Notes: generated from the sequence alone by a model not told the origin. Shown: positions 38,286-51,724, counted from the first letter of the stretch. The stretch: 64,000 nt of DNA from Wuchereria bancrofti (GCA_005281725.1 SSBO01000003.1:7838062-7902061), one strand, 5' to 3'. Made by a program: numbers and translations.

Positions 38286-39301
38286 ATGTCATGAAATAAC
38301 TGTCTGCAACAATAATATGTTCTACAATTAATATTTTAACGACAAATATTATTACAGACAATCAACAGATAATATCATATAATAACTCGGATAATCGTAC
38401 CAACCGAACCAAAATGAAATTAGCAATTGTCATCTCTAATTTTTTAGTAACGAAGAAGGCGTGAAGTGAAATGGCGTGATAACACGAGTTAAGTGTATTG
38501 TGCGGTAATCTATAGCATATAATTAATTTCCAAGCATCTATCCAATCTCGTGATAGGAAAAAAAAAACCTTATCTAGAATACTATGTCCACAATACCTGC
38601 AATACCACCCCTAACCCTCTCTAATCTTACATTTCCGGATTGTTTTGTTTGAATTAACGCGGTCCATGAAAATGAACGCCTTTCCGTTGTACAATCTAAT
38701 GGACCATATCATAATATTATTAATTCAAATATTTTACAATGATAATCATTATTGGCTCATTTCTGTAAGCTTCTTATGGATTTTATAATCTCTTTTATTT
38801 CTTCTTATCAATTACATTATTATCAACTTTTAGTTACCAATTTTCCCAATCCATCAATCCTTAATGAATCTTTGCTGAACATTTCAACAGATGTTTTTAC
38901 TAGCACTTTTTCCTCGCTTAATAATTATTGTTTCAAATTTGAGAGAATTCAATTCCGATATTATTAAAAGTAAGACTACAAACTATTAGTTATTTGAATT
39001 ACATGATCATAAAATCGATTAAAAAATTAAAAGATAAAACTAATTTGGTGTAAGAAAGAAGGAAACGCTAAAGCAGGACAGAAATAGTGATGAAATTTTC
39101 CATATTATAAATTATTCTGAATAAGAAATTGATTAAAATGGGATGGAATTAGCAGAATGGCTGAATTCATTAGTTTCTGGTGAAAACTAACATTTGGTTT
39201 TCTTTAATATAAGAATTGCCCTAAAATGGATGAGTAAGATAACTGGAATTGAGTTTAAAAGATTGATATTAAGCATAGTTTAATTATTACTAATAGAAAT
39301 T
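38286..39301. promoter_or_regulatory. Shared head-to-head intergenic region of RUSF1 and GIPC genes
   Basis: About 1 kb separates the two divergent start codons, so the promoters of both genes must lie here or in unannotated 5' exons. The stretch around 38450-38700 is less AT-rich than its surroundings. No defined element was recognised. Confidence 0.5.
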
Positions 39302-42300
39302 ATGGAAGTAAGCGGTCGTGTTGCATCACAGAATCTCTTGAGTAACCTTAACCGTAGCACTAGCGCTAATTTTGATAACAGAAATGATAATTTTGGTAAA
39401 GTTGGGCAAATTTCTGGTAGAGGTTATGAAGGAAGTTCTGAGGATACACAGTAAGTATTATATTTGCGGATTCCTTCTTTTTTTTGATTATGTTAATCAT
39501 AAATAAAATTATGTATGTAATATTTGCATGCGATGAAATTCGATTAAACTTTAGTTATCATTAAACGGAATTAATTACATTTCATCTGAAAGTATACCGT
39601 ATATTCTTGAATAAAATAAGCCAATATTAGCATAATTAGTAGTAAATAGCTTTGCATTAATTATAAACTTTATGATATGAAGCAGAAAATAAGTTTCCAC
39701 TAATTTTTTTTTCTTTTCAGTTTATGATCAATAAATAAAAGAAAATTTTTCAGACGAAATCCCGTAAATGTTTCTTATGATCGTCGTCGTTCACGTTCGT
39801 GGCAACGTCGTACGCAACAATTAGAACGATCAGGACCTCAGCAAAATTTACCACCGGTATATCGCGGAAAGCGATGGCGTCGTCGATTAATACAAAAACA
39901 AGATTGTCTGAATAGTACTACCAATGCACCACCAACTACTCTAGCTAACACATCCACTAATAGTAATCTTAGTATTAATGTAAATTTGCCTCATCAACAA
40001 CAACAATGGAATTCAAAACCTATCTCAACGAGCAGTAAGTAGTTGAAGAAAAAATTTGATTAGCCTAAAATGCATTTGAATTGCCGAGAAAGAGCCAAAA
40101 TCAGTATCATTGCTGGATTTTTGCTGATAACATAGCAGTCATATTGGTTTATTGCATATTCATTTTAAAGTTATTCATAATTCTAGAGCTAACAGACCAA
40201 AAACTTCAACAGAAGCAACACGACCGGAATACTGATGGACCATTTAATGAAATAAAATCTAATAGTATAGTCAAAACATGCATCACTAATGCTGATATTA
40301 AATTAACCTTTCAAGTACAATTGGCTCATGGTAGTCCGACTGGTATCATTAGTGGCTTTAACAGCATTGTTCAACTTTATCAGGTACTATAATCATATCA
40401 TTATCATTCATAAAATTTGTTAAATTATAATTATTGCATTTGATTTTTATAGCATCATGCAATTTCTTATGGTAGCAATATCATACTCTAGTAATAGAAT
40501 TTTATAAGTTGATCAGATTGTAATTAGCCTCATTACATTAAAATTTTAAATTTAATTTAAACTTCAAAAATTTAAATGTAATTAAGTTTAAAGTTTTTAG
40601 TAGCATATATGATAATTGTCATCATTATTAATGATATATGTCAGTTTTTTTTTTTTTTTTTGCATTAAAAAAGACAGATACTACAATCCATAGATGCGGT
40701 CATTAATTTTTACTAATTTAATTAGGTGAATGAATCAATTATTTAAATTTGATAGTTTTTGTTAGAAAAGAAGAAAAGTAATAGTATAAAAAATTCTAAC
40801 CCATTAACCGTTTGGGGCTGAAATGAAATTATTCAAAAAGAAAAAAAAAAGTCGTATCGTCAGGCGATAGCAAATTGTTATGATGAGATCAGTGTGGATG
40901 ATATTTTATTCTGTACAATTAATACGCATCGAATTTCAATGGATGCTTTGCTTTGCTCAACTATTAATATCAACGATTTCATTTTTGCACATATTGCGGG
41001 GCAGAAGAAAGAAGTAACACTAGTCAAAACTGAAAAGTATGATGTCTATATTAATTGAAACTTAGAAATATGATGAAAACTGAACCGCATGATATTTGTG
41101 ATGATTAGAATTTAAAATTTTTTGTTAACATTGACTGATTTAGGGAGGATTTTACTGCAGTATGAAAATTTCAGTCTCAAGTTCTTGATAAGATCTCTGT
41201 CATAGCCTTCAGTTTATTTCCTTCACAAATTTATTTATACTCTACTTGAAATATAGTTATGATATAATTTTTCAGTTACAATACATTTTTAAATGTCATC
41301 ATTCTTAACATTTGTGATAAGCATGCTTTTGTAAGAAGAGGAAATGACGAAAAAATTACATATCAATCTTTCAATTCAATTTACACATAACACTTCAAAT
41401 TGTTATGCATTAATTATATTTAGTAAAACGATGCCATTATTTGATTCAAAAATTGGAAATTTTTCGAATGAGATTCTTTCGAAAGGAATTTTACCAAATC
41501 AGTTATTAGCAATGAGCATTAATATATACTAAGTGTTTAATTATCTGAGCTGTCAGTGAAGCGCTATTTGTAACAGCGCCAATTTTCAGAGCGTTAGGTC
41601 TGACAATAACAGATAACGGAGCAGGGAAAGCATTTATCAAACGGATCGTCCCTGGTACCATAACGTCAAAAGCAAAACCAGCACTTCAGGTGATTACTGA
41701 CGTTGCAGTTTGACAGAATAACGTGACAAAGAGAAAAATTGTTTTATAACAACTTTCCATTCATTCACTCTATTAGTACAATCAATTATTTAGCATCTAT
41801 TTCTCTCTGAAATTATCATTAAACTTTCAAATTGAATCAGACAGACAGAAATAACATTCATTTTTTTGTATTAAATTAAGGCAAAAGATTTGAATAGTGT
41901 TACCTTCTAACTTTTAATAATAAATTATTGTGATAGACAAAAATTCAAATCTTGCCTTAATGAACAAATCTTGCCTTAAATCAATATACATCAAAAAATA
42001 GATCGGAACTTTAAGCAAATGCATTAATGTTGAAAAAAAATTGTGAATAAAAAGTTATAAAATGTTATAATTTTTAGGTGGGTGATTTTATTGAAAAAAT
42101 AAATGACGAAAGTATGGTTGGACGAAAACATTTCGATGTTGCTCGGCATTTACGTGTATTACCTATTGGTTCAACGTTAGTTGAACTTCTTAATCATCAC
42201 TATTTTTAAGCAGAATTAAATTACATTATACAATGTATTGCTTTTTAAAAGTAATACTCTGGTCGAATTTCTGAAATTCAACTTTTCTTTATTTATAACA

Positions 42301-43529
42301 TGTAAAGTTCACCAATAAAAACGAAAGCTTGTCATAATTTTCATGTGTTTTATTAAATAATTTGGCTCTTCTGTCGAAATTCCTCCATAGTCATTCTTCC
42401 TGACTTTATTATTATACTTATTTTCATCAATATTTCCAAAGAAAAATTAAATTTATCGCTTCTTTGTTTTTTTTAAGATTCACAATGCGATTGGTTGAGC
42501 CAAAACGAACAGGGTTTAATTTTATAGCTTCTTATAGTATGCCAAAGCGCATGCGTTCAATTTTGGGTACAAATGAAACAATACGATTTAAAGCTGATGG
42601 AACGGTAGTTGTGCAGGTAGCATTAATTTCTCTTATTTGATGCATTTTTTTTTTCCTTTTAAATTCACCGACAAGAGCTTTGCATCAACAAGATTTTGAT
42701 TTTCTATATTAATATTTCTTACTACTAGTACTTCTAGATATTTTTTATATTAGTAATTAAGGAATAATTATTTCGGAAGTTCAATTAGTCTATTTATTCA
42801 AAATTTTATTTTATTCATTTATATAGGAAATGCCAAATGCATTGATAATTAATAAGATAAATGATATATTCGATTCATATTTCGGTTTCCACGACAATGA
42901 ACTAGCACAAACAATATGGGAAATGATTTCATCTTGCAAAAATTTTAATGACCTTAAAAATATTTTAATGGAGGTAAAATAAATTTCAATCGTTTATGCC
43001 TCATTTGCTCTGTTCACTGTTTCGCTAATTTGCGATGTTTATTATTGCACAGAATAATACCAAAAGCTTAATATTACTTCCTTCTTAATTAATAAGAAGC
43101 TGATTTTCCTCATATATTAAATATTATATATATTATGTATTATGACGAAGATTAATTTCACTTCTGAAGTAGCTGAAATTTTTCCTGTCTCCAAGGGCAG
43201 AATGAATTTAATTATGAAGGCTTTAAATTTTTCATTAATCATTTTTTTTGAAGTGTACGAAAATTAAAGTCGATTTTAATTTCGAAACTTCTACTACATT
43301 CTTTTAATCATAATTGTAATCAAATCATCAATCTCAGACTACTGCAAGCAGACATATCTTTATTTTTTTTTTTCAGTCAGACATAAACGATTTCAATTTT
43401 CCAACAGAACTATATTTTGATCTGTGGGGTTCGGTGGATGATTACCGAAATGGTCGCCTGGGAAAAATTGAGATGCCTATAGGAAAAACTGCTACTGATG
43501 AAGAATTATTATCTGAACAAAAACTTTGA
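39302..43529 (+). CDS. gipc: GIPC family PDZ adaptor protein (9 exons, complete)
   Basis: Exons: 39302-39450, 39754-40034, 40187-40383, 40864-41036, 41590-41689, 42078-42175, 42478-42616, 42827-42973, 43377-43529, all phases consistent, 478 residues. After an Arg/Gln/Asn-rich N-terminus (about 1-155) comes the GH1 region with FQVQLAHGSPTGIISGF and FCTINTHRI...FIFAHIAGQKKEV. Then the PDZ domain opens with ALGLTITDNGAGKAFIKRI and continues VGDFIEKINDESMVGRKHFD...FTMRLVEPKR. The GH2 region ends with FPTELYFDLWGSVDDYRNGR. In animals GIPC binds C-termini of receptors and couples endosomes to myosin VI through GH2. The Gly-Leu-Gly-type carboxylate loop is LGLT, as in the family. The N-terminus is longer than in human GIPCs. 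A partial duplicate lies at the right end of the window. Confidence 0.93.
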
Positions 43530-43575
43530 AATATTGCTTTAATTACAAATTTAATGAGTATTATATGGGGAAGAA

Positions 43576-43581
43576 AATAAA
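43576..43581 (+). terminator. Candidate poly(A) signal of the GIPC gene
   Basis: AATAAA about 47 bases after the stop codon at 43527-43529, a typical nematode spacing for a short 3' UTR. Confidence 0.55.
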
Positions 43582-44932
43582 TATTTATTATGGAATAATA
43601 GGGGTAATAAAATAATGTGACAGATAGAAATTACAATGAGATCAAATGGTTTCATCAACAAATAAACGTATACAAGTTCATTTACAAATCAAATGTAGTG
43701 AACTTATGCATATATTTATTTATTTAATGACATAAGCATGACAGAAAAATGTTAGAAAAAAAAATTAATTCATGTAACTTAACTTTATATTAATCTTTGG
43801 AAGCGTTCTGATAAAAACTGAACTCAATGATAATCAAATAAATTTGACTGAATTACCAATTCGAATAAAATCTTTCCAACAAATTTCTTATTGCAAAAAT
43901 TATACAAATTACACAATAAAATTTCATGCTATAAATCCCAAATTTTGTTGCATTTTATTAGAAATATATTTTTTTTATATTATAGATAAGTGTTGATTGC
44001 AATTGCATACTAATAAGAATATTTTTGTGAAATGAGCTGAATGAATTTGCATAATTCGGAAGTGGAAAAAATAATCAACATTCCAAAACAAATTTATGAT
44101 TTTTAACACAGATATGACATTGTATTAGAATTACTTGGCAAATTAATTTTCTTTAGAATATCTAGAACAAATTAGGAACTTCTAGTGTGTTTATTCACAT
44201 ACAGTATTTCATACAATTGAAAAATGCTTATTCTACACCTAATTGTAGTTCTGATTCTGCGATTATTAATGAAAGCAACATATCATCTCTTTTTTTAGAG
44301 CAAATTGTGAAATAATCTATTTTATCGTTAAATATTCGAACCACTGAGTGAAGTACTTTGCGTTGTAAAGAAAAAAAGATTGACTAATTAGTGGGACACG
44401 TCATTATATGATTAATTAAATAAATATCGCTGTACAATATCCCTATGATTTGTAAAAGATTTATTCAGAGCAAAAAAGGCAGAACTTTAAATTAAAAAGG
44501 AAGCTTTTCTCCTTCATTTTTCTTAGTTGAATTAAGGCTAATGAATTTACGTTTTATTTTATGCAAAGTTCAACAATATTGACATTGAACTGAAAGGAGA
44601 TAAACCGTTTAAAAATGATAACAATTTTTTGTATTCATCAAATGAAGGAAGTGTTGATTAAATGATTTGGTGAATGTCAAATTCAAATATTGTAAAGAAA
44701 TCAAAGATGACACAACTATGGTGCATGTCAGAGCTATTTGAAGTAGTTAAAACAATTCTTAATTCTGGATAACAAATGCATATTTGATGTCGTTATGATG
44801 CCGGCTAGTATCATTTCAGAGTGTGAAATAATATATATTCATTCAGAAATATTCCTCAAAATTGCAGGAAGTGAAACAATTCAAGATTGAATAATATGAA
44901 TTTGTACTTTGCACAAATCGAACGTAACTATC
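43582..44932. other. Intergenic region between GIPC and receptor pseudogene A
   Basis: AT-rich sequence without a supported exon or recognised repeat. It lies downstream of both the GIPC gene and the minus-strand pseudogene. Confidence 0.5.
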
Positions 44933-45812
44933 TTAACGCATATGAGAAATTAAGTGAATTTTCCTCATAGCTATTGAAGTAGTTAGTACCACAGTAGATA
45001 TTCCTTTCACGATTTTAATTTTTGATAATAATTCTAGAAATACCCGTTTCAGACTCTCACGAAATCGTTTGATGAGAATTAAATTGGTGGTAGGCAGCAC
45101 AGCAGCACTGAAAATCATATAATAATATTGACGAGAGCCAGGAAACTGAAACAGATAATTTGAATTTCTATAACACCACAAACAAGTACTACTTGAATAT
45201 ACCTATAATGATATATTTATACTCATCAAAAAATTGTGTTAATAGGATCCGTTCATATTTATTTGTTGCAATCATACTCTTCGCTCATATCCTACAAACA
45301 TTCTTATAATAGGCAAATTTAATTACTTTATTTAAAAATTAAACAAAATAAAAGAATGAAATAAGACCGAAATGATTACAAAATTCTGAAAATGTTTGAA
45401 AACGGCTTCAAAGAATATTTGTCATAAACAAACTTAATTTGTGCTATTGCAAGACTGCACGAAATAAGAAAATTAATCCTGTGCTAACCGCCATTACATT
45501 TGTGGGTCAACAAGAGTAAATTGCTACACTTTTCAGATAAAGTTGGATAAAGTTGAAGAAACTACAAACAATAATTTGTGATGCGATGAGAACGAATGAA
45601 TGACTGTAAAGATTGTCATGGCTACAGAAAACGACCATCAACAGTACGTTGCTAACAGTACCGTATAACAAAAGCAGTGAAAACAGTATAACCGCCACGT
45701 ATTTTTCTACCGTATTACATTCATCCCTTATATCGGACACATTTGTCATATTCTGTGCGTGGCAGTTTAAAGGTAATATCGAAAATAATACAGTAATAAT
45801 GAGCCACCACTT
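44933..45812 (-). pseudogene. Serpentine GPCR pseudogene A (exons 1 and 5 only)
   Basis: Exon 1 remnant (45812 to about 45540) carries the array's signature DIRDECNTVEKYVA and NLYSHSFVLIASQIIVC. It lacks the start ATG (AAAGTG where the relatives have AAAATG) and has lost about 8 bases in the signal-peptide region, shifting the frame. The sequence then passes into what corresponds to intron 4 of the intact genes, so exons 2 to 4 and their introns are deleted. Exon 5 (about 45290 to 44933) is also out of frame near 45270 and has lost about 60 bases in the middle, but keeps AAVLPTTNLILIKRFRESL. Not translatable as a receptor. Confidence 0.85.
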
Positions 45813-45829
45813 TGTTCGTTGATAATCTT

Positions 45830-48460
45830 TTACGGAAATGTCCTATTTCATTCATTTTAGTTATTGCACACGTGAACGTCAATGGTTAGAAATTTAAAAA
45901 TTCAAAATTCGAAAAAAAAATTCAAAAAAAAAGAAAAGTCTAAAATACTAAATTCTGAAGAATGTTTTTAGCTTAAACTGCATGTGATATTTATGTCTTT
46001 TTGTGTGAAGATTTATGTGAGAATAATTAATTAGAAATAAAAAATTTAATTGCGAAAATAAGTTGTATTTTTTTTCTTTATCCATCAAAATTGTTAAAAG
46101 CAATTTGACGTAGTTTGCCATTCAAAGTCTTAAACTATACAAACAATAGTTAGCTTTATTGAAAACTTGAATTGAATAGAAAGCTTAAAATGAGTTAATT
46201 TCACAGCTCTACCCACAAGTATTGTGAAAAAAGTTCAAAGCTTCCCAAACACGCACTTTGATCTCCATGTCTGCTCATTAATAGTACGAGTAAGCTAACT
46301 AAGTTTAATTTGATAGCATACAACTCCGCTTTACCTGGATCATAACAACAAATGAATAATATATGAACGTTAAGGTACAACCTCACTCGATGTCATGAAG
46401 ATATGCCCAAATAATGCTAAATGTGCCTAGTGATAAGCAGAAGTTTTTATTAATGCTTCTTAAAGCATAGTGTATTTTAGTCAAGCGATTTTGTAATTAT
46501 TTAACAAACTTCTTTAATAAGATCCTTCTACGCATTATGCTAACTATAAATTGTTAACTATCTGTAATTAAACCAATTTGTTTGGCAAACCCAAGTAATT
46601 TTGCTATGGAATTAAACGTAATCAACAAACTACGGGATAAAAATCCAGAAAACTACTTTATATTAGAGAAATCGTCGTCACACATAGCAATTAAGTAAAA
46701 TGAAAAATGTTTTGTTCTAGAATAATTTGACGATGAAGTATCATTCTATTTTAAATAGTTCTTAACAGGTTTGGTAGTTGAAAGGAGGTTTTTATAGAAT
46801 TTATAGAAGATTACTTTATTTATAAAAGATTATTTTTTTTGACAGGAACCCGTAAAAGATTCGATTGAAATCGATCGAAATTATTGTTTGCTAAGGATTT
46901 GATTAGAGTGCATAGTTAATGTATGTTAAAAGAGTTTTTGACAAATTGATAATGTGTTCTTTTCCTTTTTTTTTTTTTGTTCTATTGCTCTCTCTTTTCC
47001 CTTTTCTATAGAAATTTTACAACAATTTTACATTTGTGAGTAAGTTTCATCATCAACTTGAAATGTTTCTATCAATAATTACAGTAATTTGCTCATTGAA
47101 TGATTCATAACGAAATGAGCACAACAGACTTGTCATTTGATTGAAAATTGTACCACAATCAAACATTAGATATGAGATATTTATAATTTGAATGACTTGG
47201 AGGCTTTTGCAACTTCAAATCGTTCATCCATTTCTTAACTTAAATAAAATGGGAAAGCATAACAAATCAGTTAAGATTAGACCTAAATGAAGTGATTATA
47301 GCAATGATTTTTTTTCTTTCTGTCAGAATGTTTTTTTTTTTGTTAATTTCCAGAATTTCTATAGAAATTCGTTTTATTTTTAATCAAAAAAATGAAAAAA
47401 AAATTCGTCCAGAAGAAATTTGCTTATGAAATTTGTTATGTTTTTTTTTGATATAAATTACAATTAGCCTAAACTATTCACTTTGCTTACTGTGAAAAGG
47501 AATAGCGAAGTACTAGTACTTTTAGGTTACTTTTTTGTTTAACTAGTTCCTTGCCATTTTTTATTTAATATTTCTGAATATTTTATTTATTTACTTTCAT
47601 AAGTTTTGTTCCATTTCATTGTGAATCCATTTCACAACTATAAAAATTTCCGATACATATTGATTAATCATTTCATTATCCAATTATTGTTGTGATCTCC
47701 ATCTATACGCGTTGTTGTAGAAGTATGATATTTGGAACAAAAGGATATTTGTAAAAAAAAAATTGATTGGAATAGGTTGAGATTGTTGTTTGGTAAGGAT
47801 TTTATATTGCAGCGTTGCAAGTTCACACTAATCTGATCGTATCAGAACGTTTCTTATATTGCTATTTCAGAAGCAAAGAAAGCTAAATGAAGCAAAAAGT
47901 TGCAATCATTTGATTATGACATGAAATTTGGTAATCAGATTGGAAGATGTTTACAGTGATATACTGGAAGTCATTGGCAACATTTCTGAGATTCACTTAT
48001 TTTGTCGTCAATAAATTGGGTCATTCAAGTACTTATGCAAATTTGGAATTGATAGCCAGATAAATAGTTAATTTAAGCGAGAAATGATGAAACAATCTTC
48101 ATAGTCCGTTGTTTTTTATGAACACTAATTGAAAATCGTTTTGAAATTGTCATAAGGCGGAAGTTATAATCGCATTATCAGAAAGTTATTTGTCGTGGAA
48201 ATATCTTTATGATATTATTCGTAATGAAATTGTGCTTTAATTTGACATATTATTCAGTTTTTCATACTATATAAGTAAAATAAAAGTTCATTAATCAAGT
48301 GAAAACATTATTAGTTTATTTTTTAAGAAAGCCAAGAGAAAAATCAGTACAAGCATGAGAATCATTGAGCTCATTTCTTTCTTAGATGAATAATTTCAGA
48401 TTTACAATACCCAAAGGTAGAATGGCCAAATTAACCCATTTTAAACCTCATACAGTTTGA
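45830..48460. other. Intergenic region between divergent receptor copies A and B
   Basis: No gene supported. A segment near 46100-46300 resembles the 5' flank of receptor gene E (62640-62800, shared phrases such as CAGTTTGCCATTC and CCACAAGTAT), consistent with the array arising by duplication of gene plus upstream DNA. Confidence 0.5.
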
Positions 48461-48469
48461 ATTTTCAAT

Positions 48470-48751
48470 AAATTTAACTTTTCTTAATGCGATTTAATAC
48501 AGAGAATGGCAATTAAGCATCAAACTGCTTTCAGCAATTTTAAACAGATAGGCAGAGTAGTAAGAAGTTAATTTCGCGATTAAATTTATAATTCTCATTA
48601 AATATTATCACATTCGCCATAATGATTGCAATTGCTGTCATGAAATTTGTTCATTCTTCATAATTTAATATTTTAGGCATTAAAAAATCTAACTGCTAAC
48701 AGTCATTTTGGCACGATAATCGCAGTTTCTGGAAAAGACTGTCTATGAGCA
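48470..48751 (+). promoter_or_regulatory. Conserved 5' flank of receptor gene B
   Basis: This stretch is clearly similar, in inverted orientation, to 59690-59960 upstream of gene D (shared blocks include CGCGA, a TATAATTCTCATTAAATATTATCACATTCGCC-like stretch and AGCAATT). Conservation of non-coding DNA up to the start codon suggests promoter and leader sequence duplicated with the gene; no factor-binding site can be named. Confidence 0.5.
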
Positions 48752-50759
48752 ATGGCTCATTCTTACTGCATTATTGCATTATTTTTGATATTACCATCAA
48801 ACTGCCACGCACAGAATACGACAAATGTGTTCGACATAAGGGATGAATGTAATACAGTAGAAAAATACGTGGCGGTTGTACTGTTTTCGCTGCTTTTGTT
48901 ATACGGTATTGTTAGCAACATACTGTTGATGGTCATTTTCTGTAGCCATGACAATCTTTACAGTCATTCATTTGTTCTCATCGCATCACAAATTATTGTT
49001 TGTAGCTTCTTGAACTTTACCCCACAAGTAACTATTGTCGTGCTTAAAATACTAAGGAACAAAAATTTTGAGGGTAGGTTCTTTATCTTTCCTCATAAAA
49101 TATTCATAATTAAGTTGGTTATAGCATAGTATGTTAACAAAGTTGAATTATATTTATTTCATGTAATGCCAGGGATGATTATTTTTCATTGCAACAATTT
49201 TGTTTTAATTATCTATTCTATTAGTATTTAAGAACAAATTTCAACATGGATTTACCGAATATTTTCTGCTATGAGTACATTTTCGTTTTTCGTCTCGTTG
49301 CATTTAACATTTCTCTTGGCAGTGAATCGCCTTATAGCCACAAGCTTTCCAAAATTTAACTCTTTTTTCAAATCGATGAAGTTCTATTTTCTGCTGATCT
49401 CCCTATGGTTATCAGGTTTCGGTAGGTTACACTAATCATTTTATGCAATACTTAAAAAAATTGGTTAAATGACTTTTTGTATCGTGGAGAATATCTTAAT
49501 CTAAATCATATTATCACTTATCACTAAGTCTACAAAATTATCATTCGGCGGTTGCTTAGTGCATAGCAGTCAGTCTAACTGGAATTATCAAAACTTAATT
49601 ACTTTGCAACCTCAGTGGTAGATTTACGCCTGACCTTGTCAAAATCTGGGCAACAGTGCGAGCTTATCACACTAATTTCACTTTTATAATGAATTATCAG
49701 TGTCTGAAATTTCACAAATGATTTTTCAGTGATATCGCTCGTAGAATTTCATTATTGCATCAAAATTTTTGATGTATCAAGCCTCCAATGGTCCTTTAAT
49801 TGTACCAAAAGAACGCCAGAAAGTGGAGCTGCATTTCTGAAGTTCGTTTTCTTTTGAATTTCAAATTCTTTCTTTCGGAAAAGAAGAATATGCGTAGCAA
49901 ACGGAAGAATTTTAAGTATATTTTATGTGCTGCGGAAATTTAGAAATGGTTTCGATAACTAAACGTTCAATTTTCTTTTTGTTAAAACAATTATTGTCCA
50001 TCGGCTAACATTTTTACTTCCGTATATATACCTACTTATATATATATGCCGTATGTTTGGTTTTTTCTATTCAGAATTCGTTATGCATGGACTCTTGTGT
50101 TACCCATAGCGATGTTCGCAATTTATGTTCTAATATTCTGCAATATTCGTAGCAAACGGAAGAATACTTCGAATTTATGCGCTGAGAGCGGTAATTTATA
50201 CATTATTCCACTACTTTTTCTATTTCGCGTTGTTTTGCAAAAGCATAAATTATGTTCATTTATCACAAACATTCTTTTGAATTTGTTCCCAAACTTTTCA
50301 GAAATCCTTGGGATTTCGAAATCATTTCTTCATTCTCTTATTTCACTTAATTTTTAAATAAAGTAATTAAATTTAATTGTTATAAGAATTTTTATAGGAC
50401 ATGAGCGCAAGTGTGCGATTGCAACAAACAAATATGAACGAATGATGTTGAATCAGGCAGTGTTTGTTTGTGGTGCAATGGAAATTCAAATTATCTGTTT
50501 CAACTACCTGTCGAAGCTTGCCATCAAACTGGCAGGCAAAGAAGTTGCAATTTCCGTCAATATTTTGACCAACTGTTTGGTGATTTTCACTGCTAGTGTA
50601 CTGCCTACCGCCAATTTAATTTTCGTCAAACGATTTCGTAAGAGAGTGAAGCAGGCATTTGTAGAATTATTATTCAAAATTAAGACAGCGAAAACAATGT
50701 CCACTGTTGTGCCAATTATTGCTCCAATAACAGTTAAGAAAACTCATCAGATTTCTTAG
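48752..50759 (+). CDS. Nematode serpentine (7TM) chemoreceptor-type GPCR, gene B
   Basis: Five exons: 48752-49073, 49233-49421, 49730-49841, 50075-50190, 50398-50759, phases 1-1-2-1, 366 residues, intact. An N-terminal hydrophobic stretch ending in NCHAQ looks like a signal peptide. DIRDECNTVEKYVA then leads into TM1 (VAVVLFSLLLLYGIVSN). Further hydrophobic helices follow, with FLLAVNRLIATSFP at the TM3 end standing in for the DRY-type region. The last exon holds two helices and a basic tail (KRFRKRVKQAF). The pattern suits nematode serpentine receptor families (Srx/Srsx-like); the exact family is not certain. Exons 3 and 4 are nearly identical to gene E while exon 2 is more diverged. Ligand unknown. 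Confidence 0.82.
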
Positions 50760-51017
50760 GTACGCTAATATAGCTATGTCCGATATCCGTAAAATATCAC
50801 AATTTTATATTATCCAAGTTATTCAGTCTCGAACAGATAATAGATCTCTTGCTGTTATACTTTATCTTATATCGCAAACCATCTTATTGTTTTTTCCTTT
50901 TTTTTTTCTTGAATCTGTCAAAATTTTCTGAATTTATCACTTTTTGTTAACTCGATCTACTGTTCTAATGAAGCAACAAAGCATATTCAGGCATTTCAAG
51001 AAACAAAGCATTTCAAG

Positions 51018-51320
51018 GATATTTGCTAGACTCAAAACAAAAGCTATTAAAATTAATAGCTACGAACGCTTGACATTAATTGAAAAGCATTAACTTGTTT
51101 CTTTATGAAAATTGAAATTATTATTTTCAACTTCCTGCCAACGTTTGCAGTCAAATTATTTGGTGAAAAAGCTAATATTTCATCACGAATTTTTGTTTAT
51201 TGCTGTATTATTTTCAATTGTACCATACTTCTTACTATCCATTTCATTTGCAGTAAACAAGCTCGTAATGTCTTAAAGCAAAAATGTTTATTTTTGAAAA
51301 ATCGGTTTGAGAAAAGATAG
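51018..51320 (+). pseudogene. Serpentine GPCR exon-5 remnant F
   Basis: Homologous to the last exon of gene D (shared IIFNFLPTFAVKLFGEKAN and NVLKQKCLFLKN). A one-base deletion near 51085-51090, against gene D, puts a TAA in frame, and no exons 1 to 4 of this subtype precede it; gene B of another subtype lies only 260 bp upstream. The 3' tail reads ...RFEKR before the stop, which may be the ancestral ending of this subtype. Confidence 0.8.
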
Positions 51321-51702
51321 AATCACTGTTAATCACTGGATGATTTACTGCATAATGGTCTAAAGTTCAAATTATCTAAAATACGATCTGTAGTAAAAGA
51401 TGACTGTAGGAAAAAATTTTCTCCCTTTTTTTAAGAGACGGTTATCTGTTTATATAATTGTTTCCCACTTTAATTTATATCCTTACCACGTTTATTCTCG
51501 TCGCTCGCGTTGGAACTGGTCGAACTGTTGTTGTTTTCCTTCTTCCTTTTTCTTCTTAATCCTTGAATTGTCGTTGAGTGTCGTAACTGTCGTTGATTTG
51601 ATCGTTGCTTGTACGTCGTCGTTTGTTGCAAGAATATTGTTCTTGCCGTTGTATTTCTCCACCCGTTCAATTTCTCTTCGTCGAAATTCACGTCGTTTAA
51701 TA

Positions 51703-51724
51703 CTCAAACTTGGGTAATTAAACC
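51703..51724 (-). other. Exact copy of the 22-nt nematode SL1 spliced leader
   Basis: On the minus strand these 22 bases equal the conserved SL1 leader (begins GGTTTAATTACCC, ends AAGTTTGAG). In an SL RNA gene the leader is followed by a GTAA-type donor and an Sm-binding site; here it is followed by TATTAAACGACG, so this is not an SL RNA gene. It sits inside the solo-LTR-like insertion. Confidence 0.9.

Noticed and set aside
41344..41532. 62-codon open frame in GIPC intron 4, repeated at 63520-63726
   Set aside because: Its conservation in both copies is explained by the identical duplicated segment; family GIPCs have no insert here and the neighbouring exon phases already join without it.
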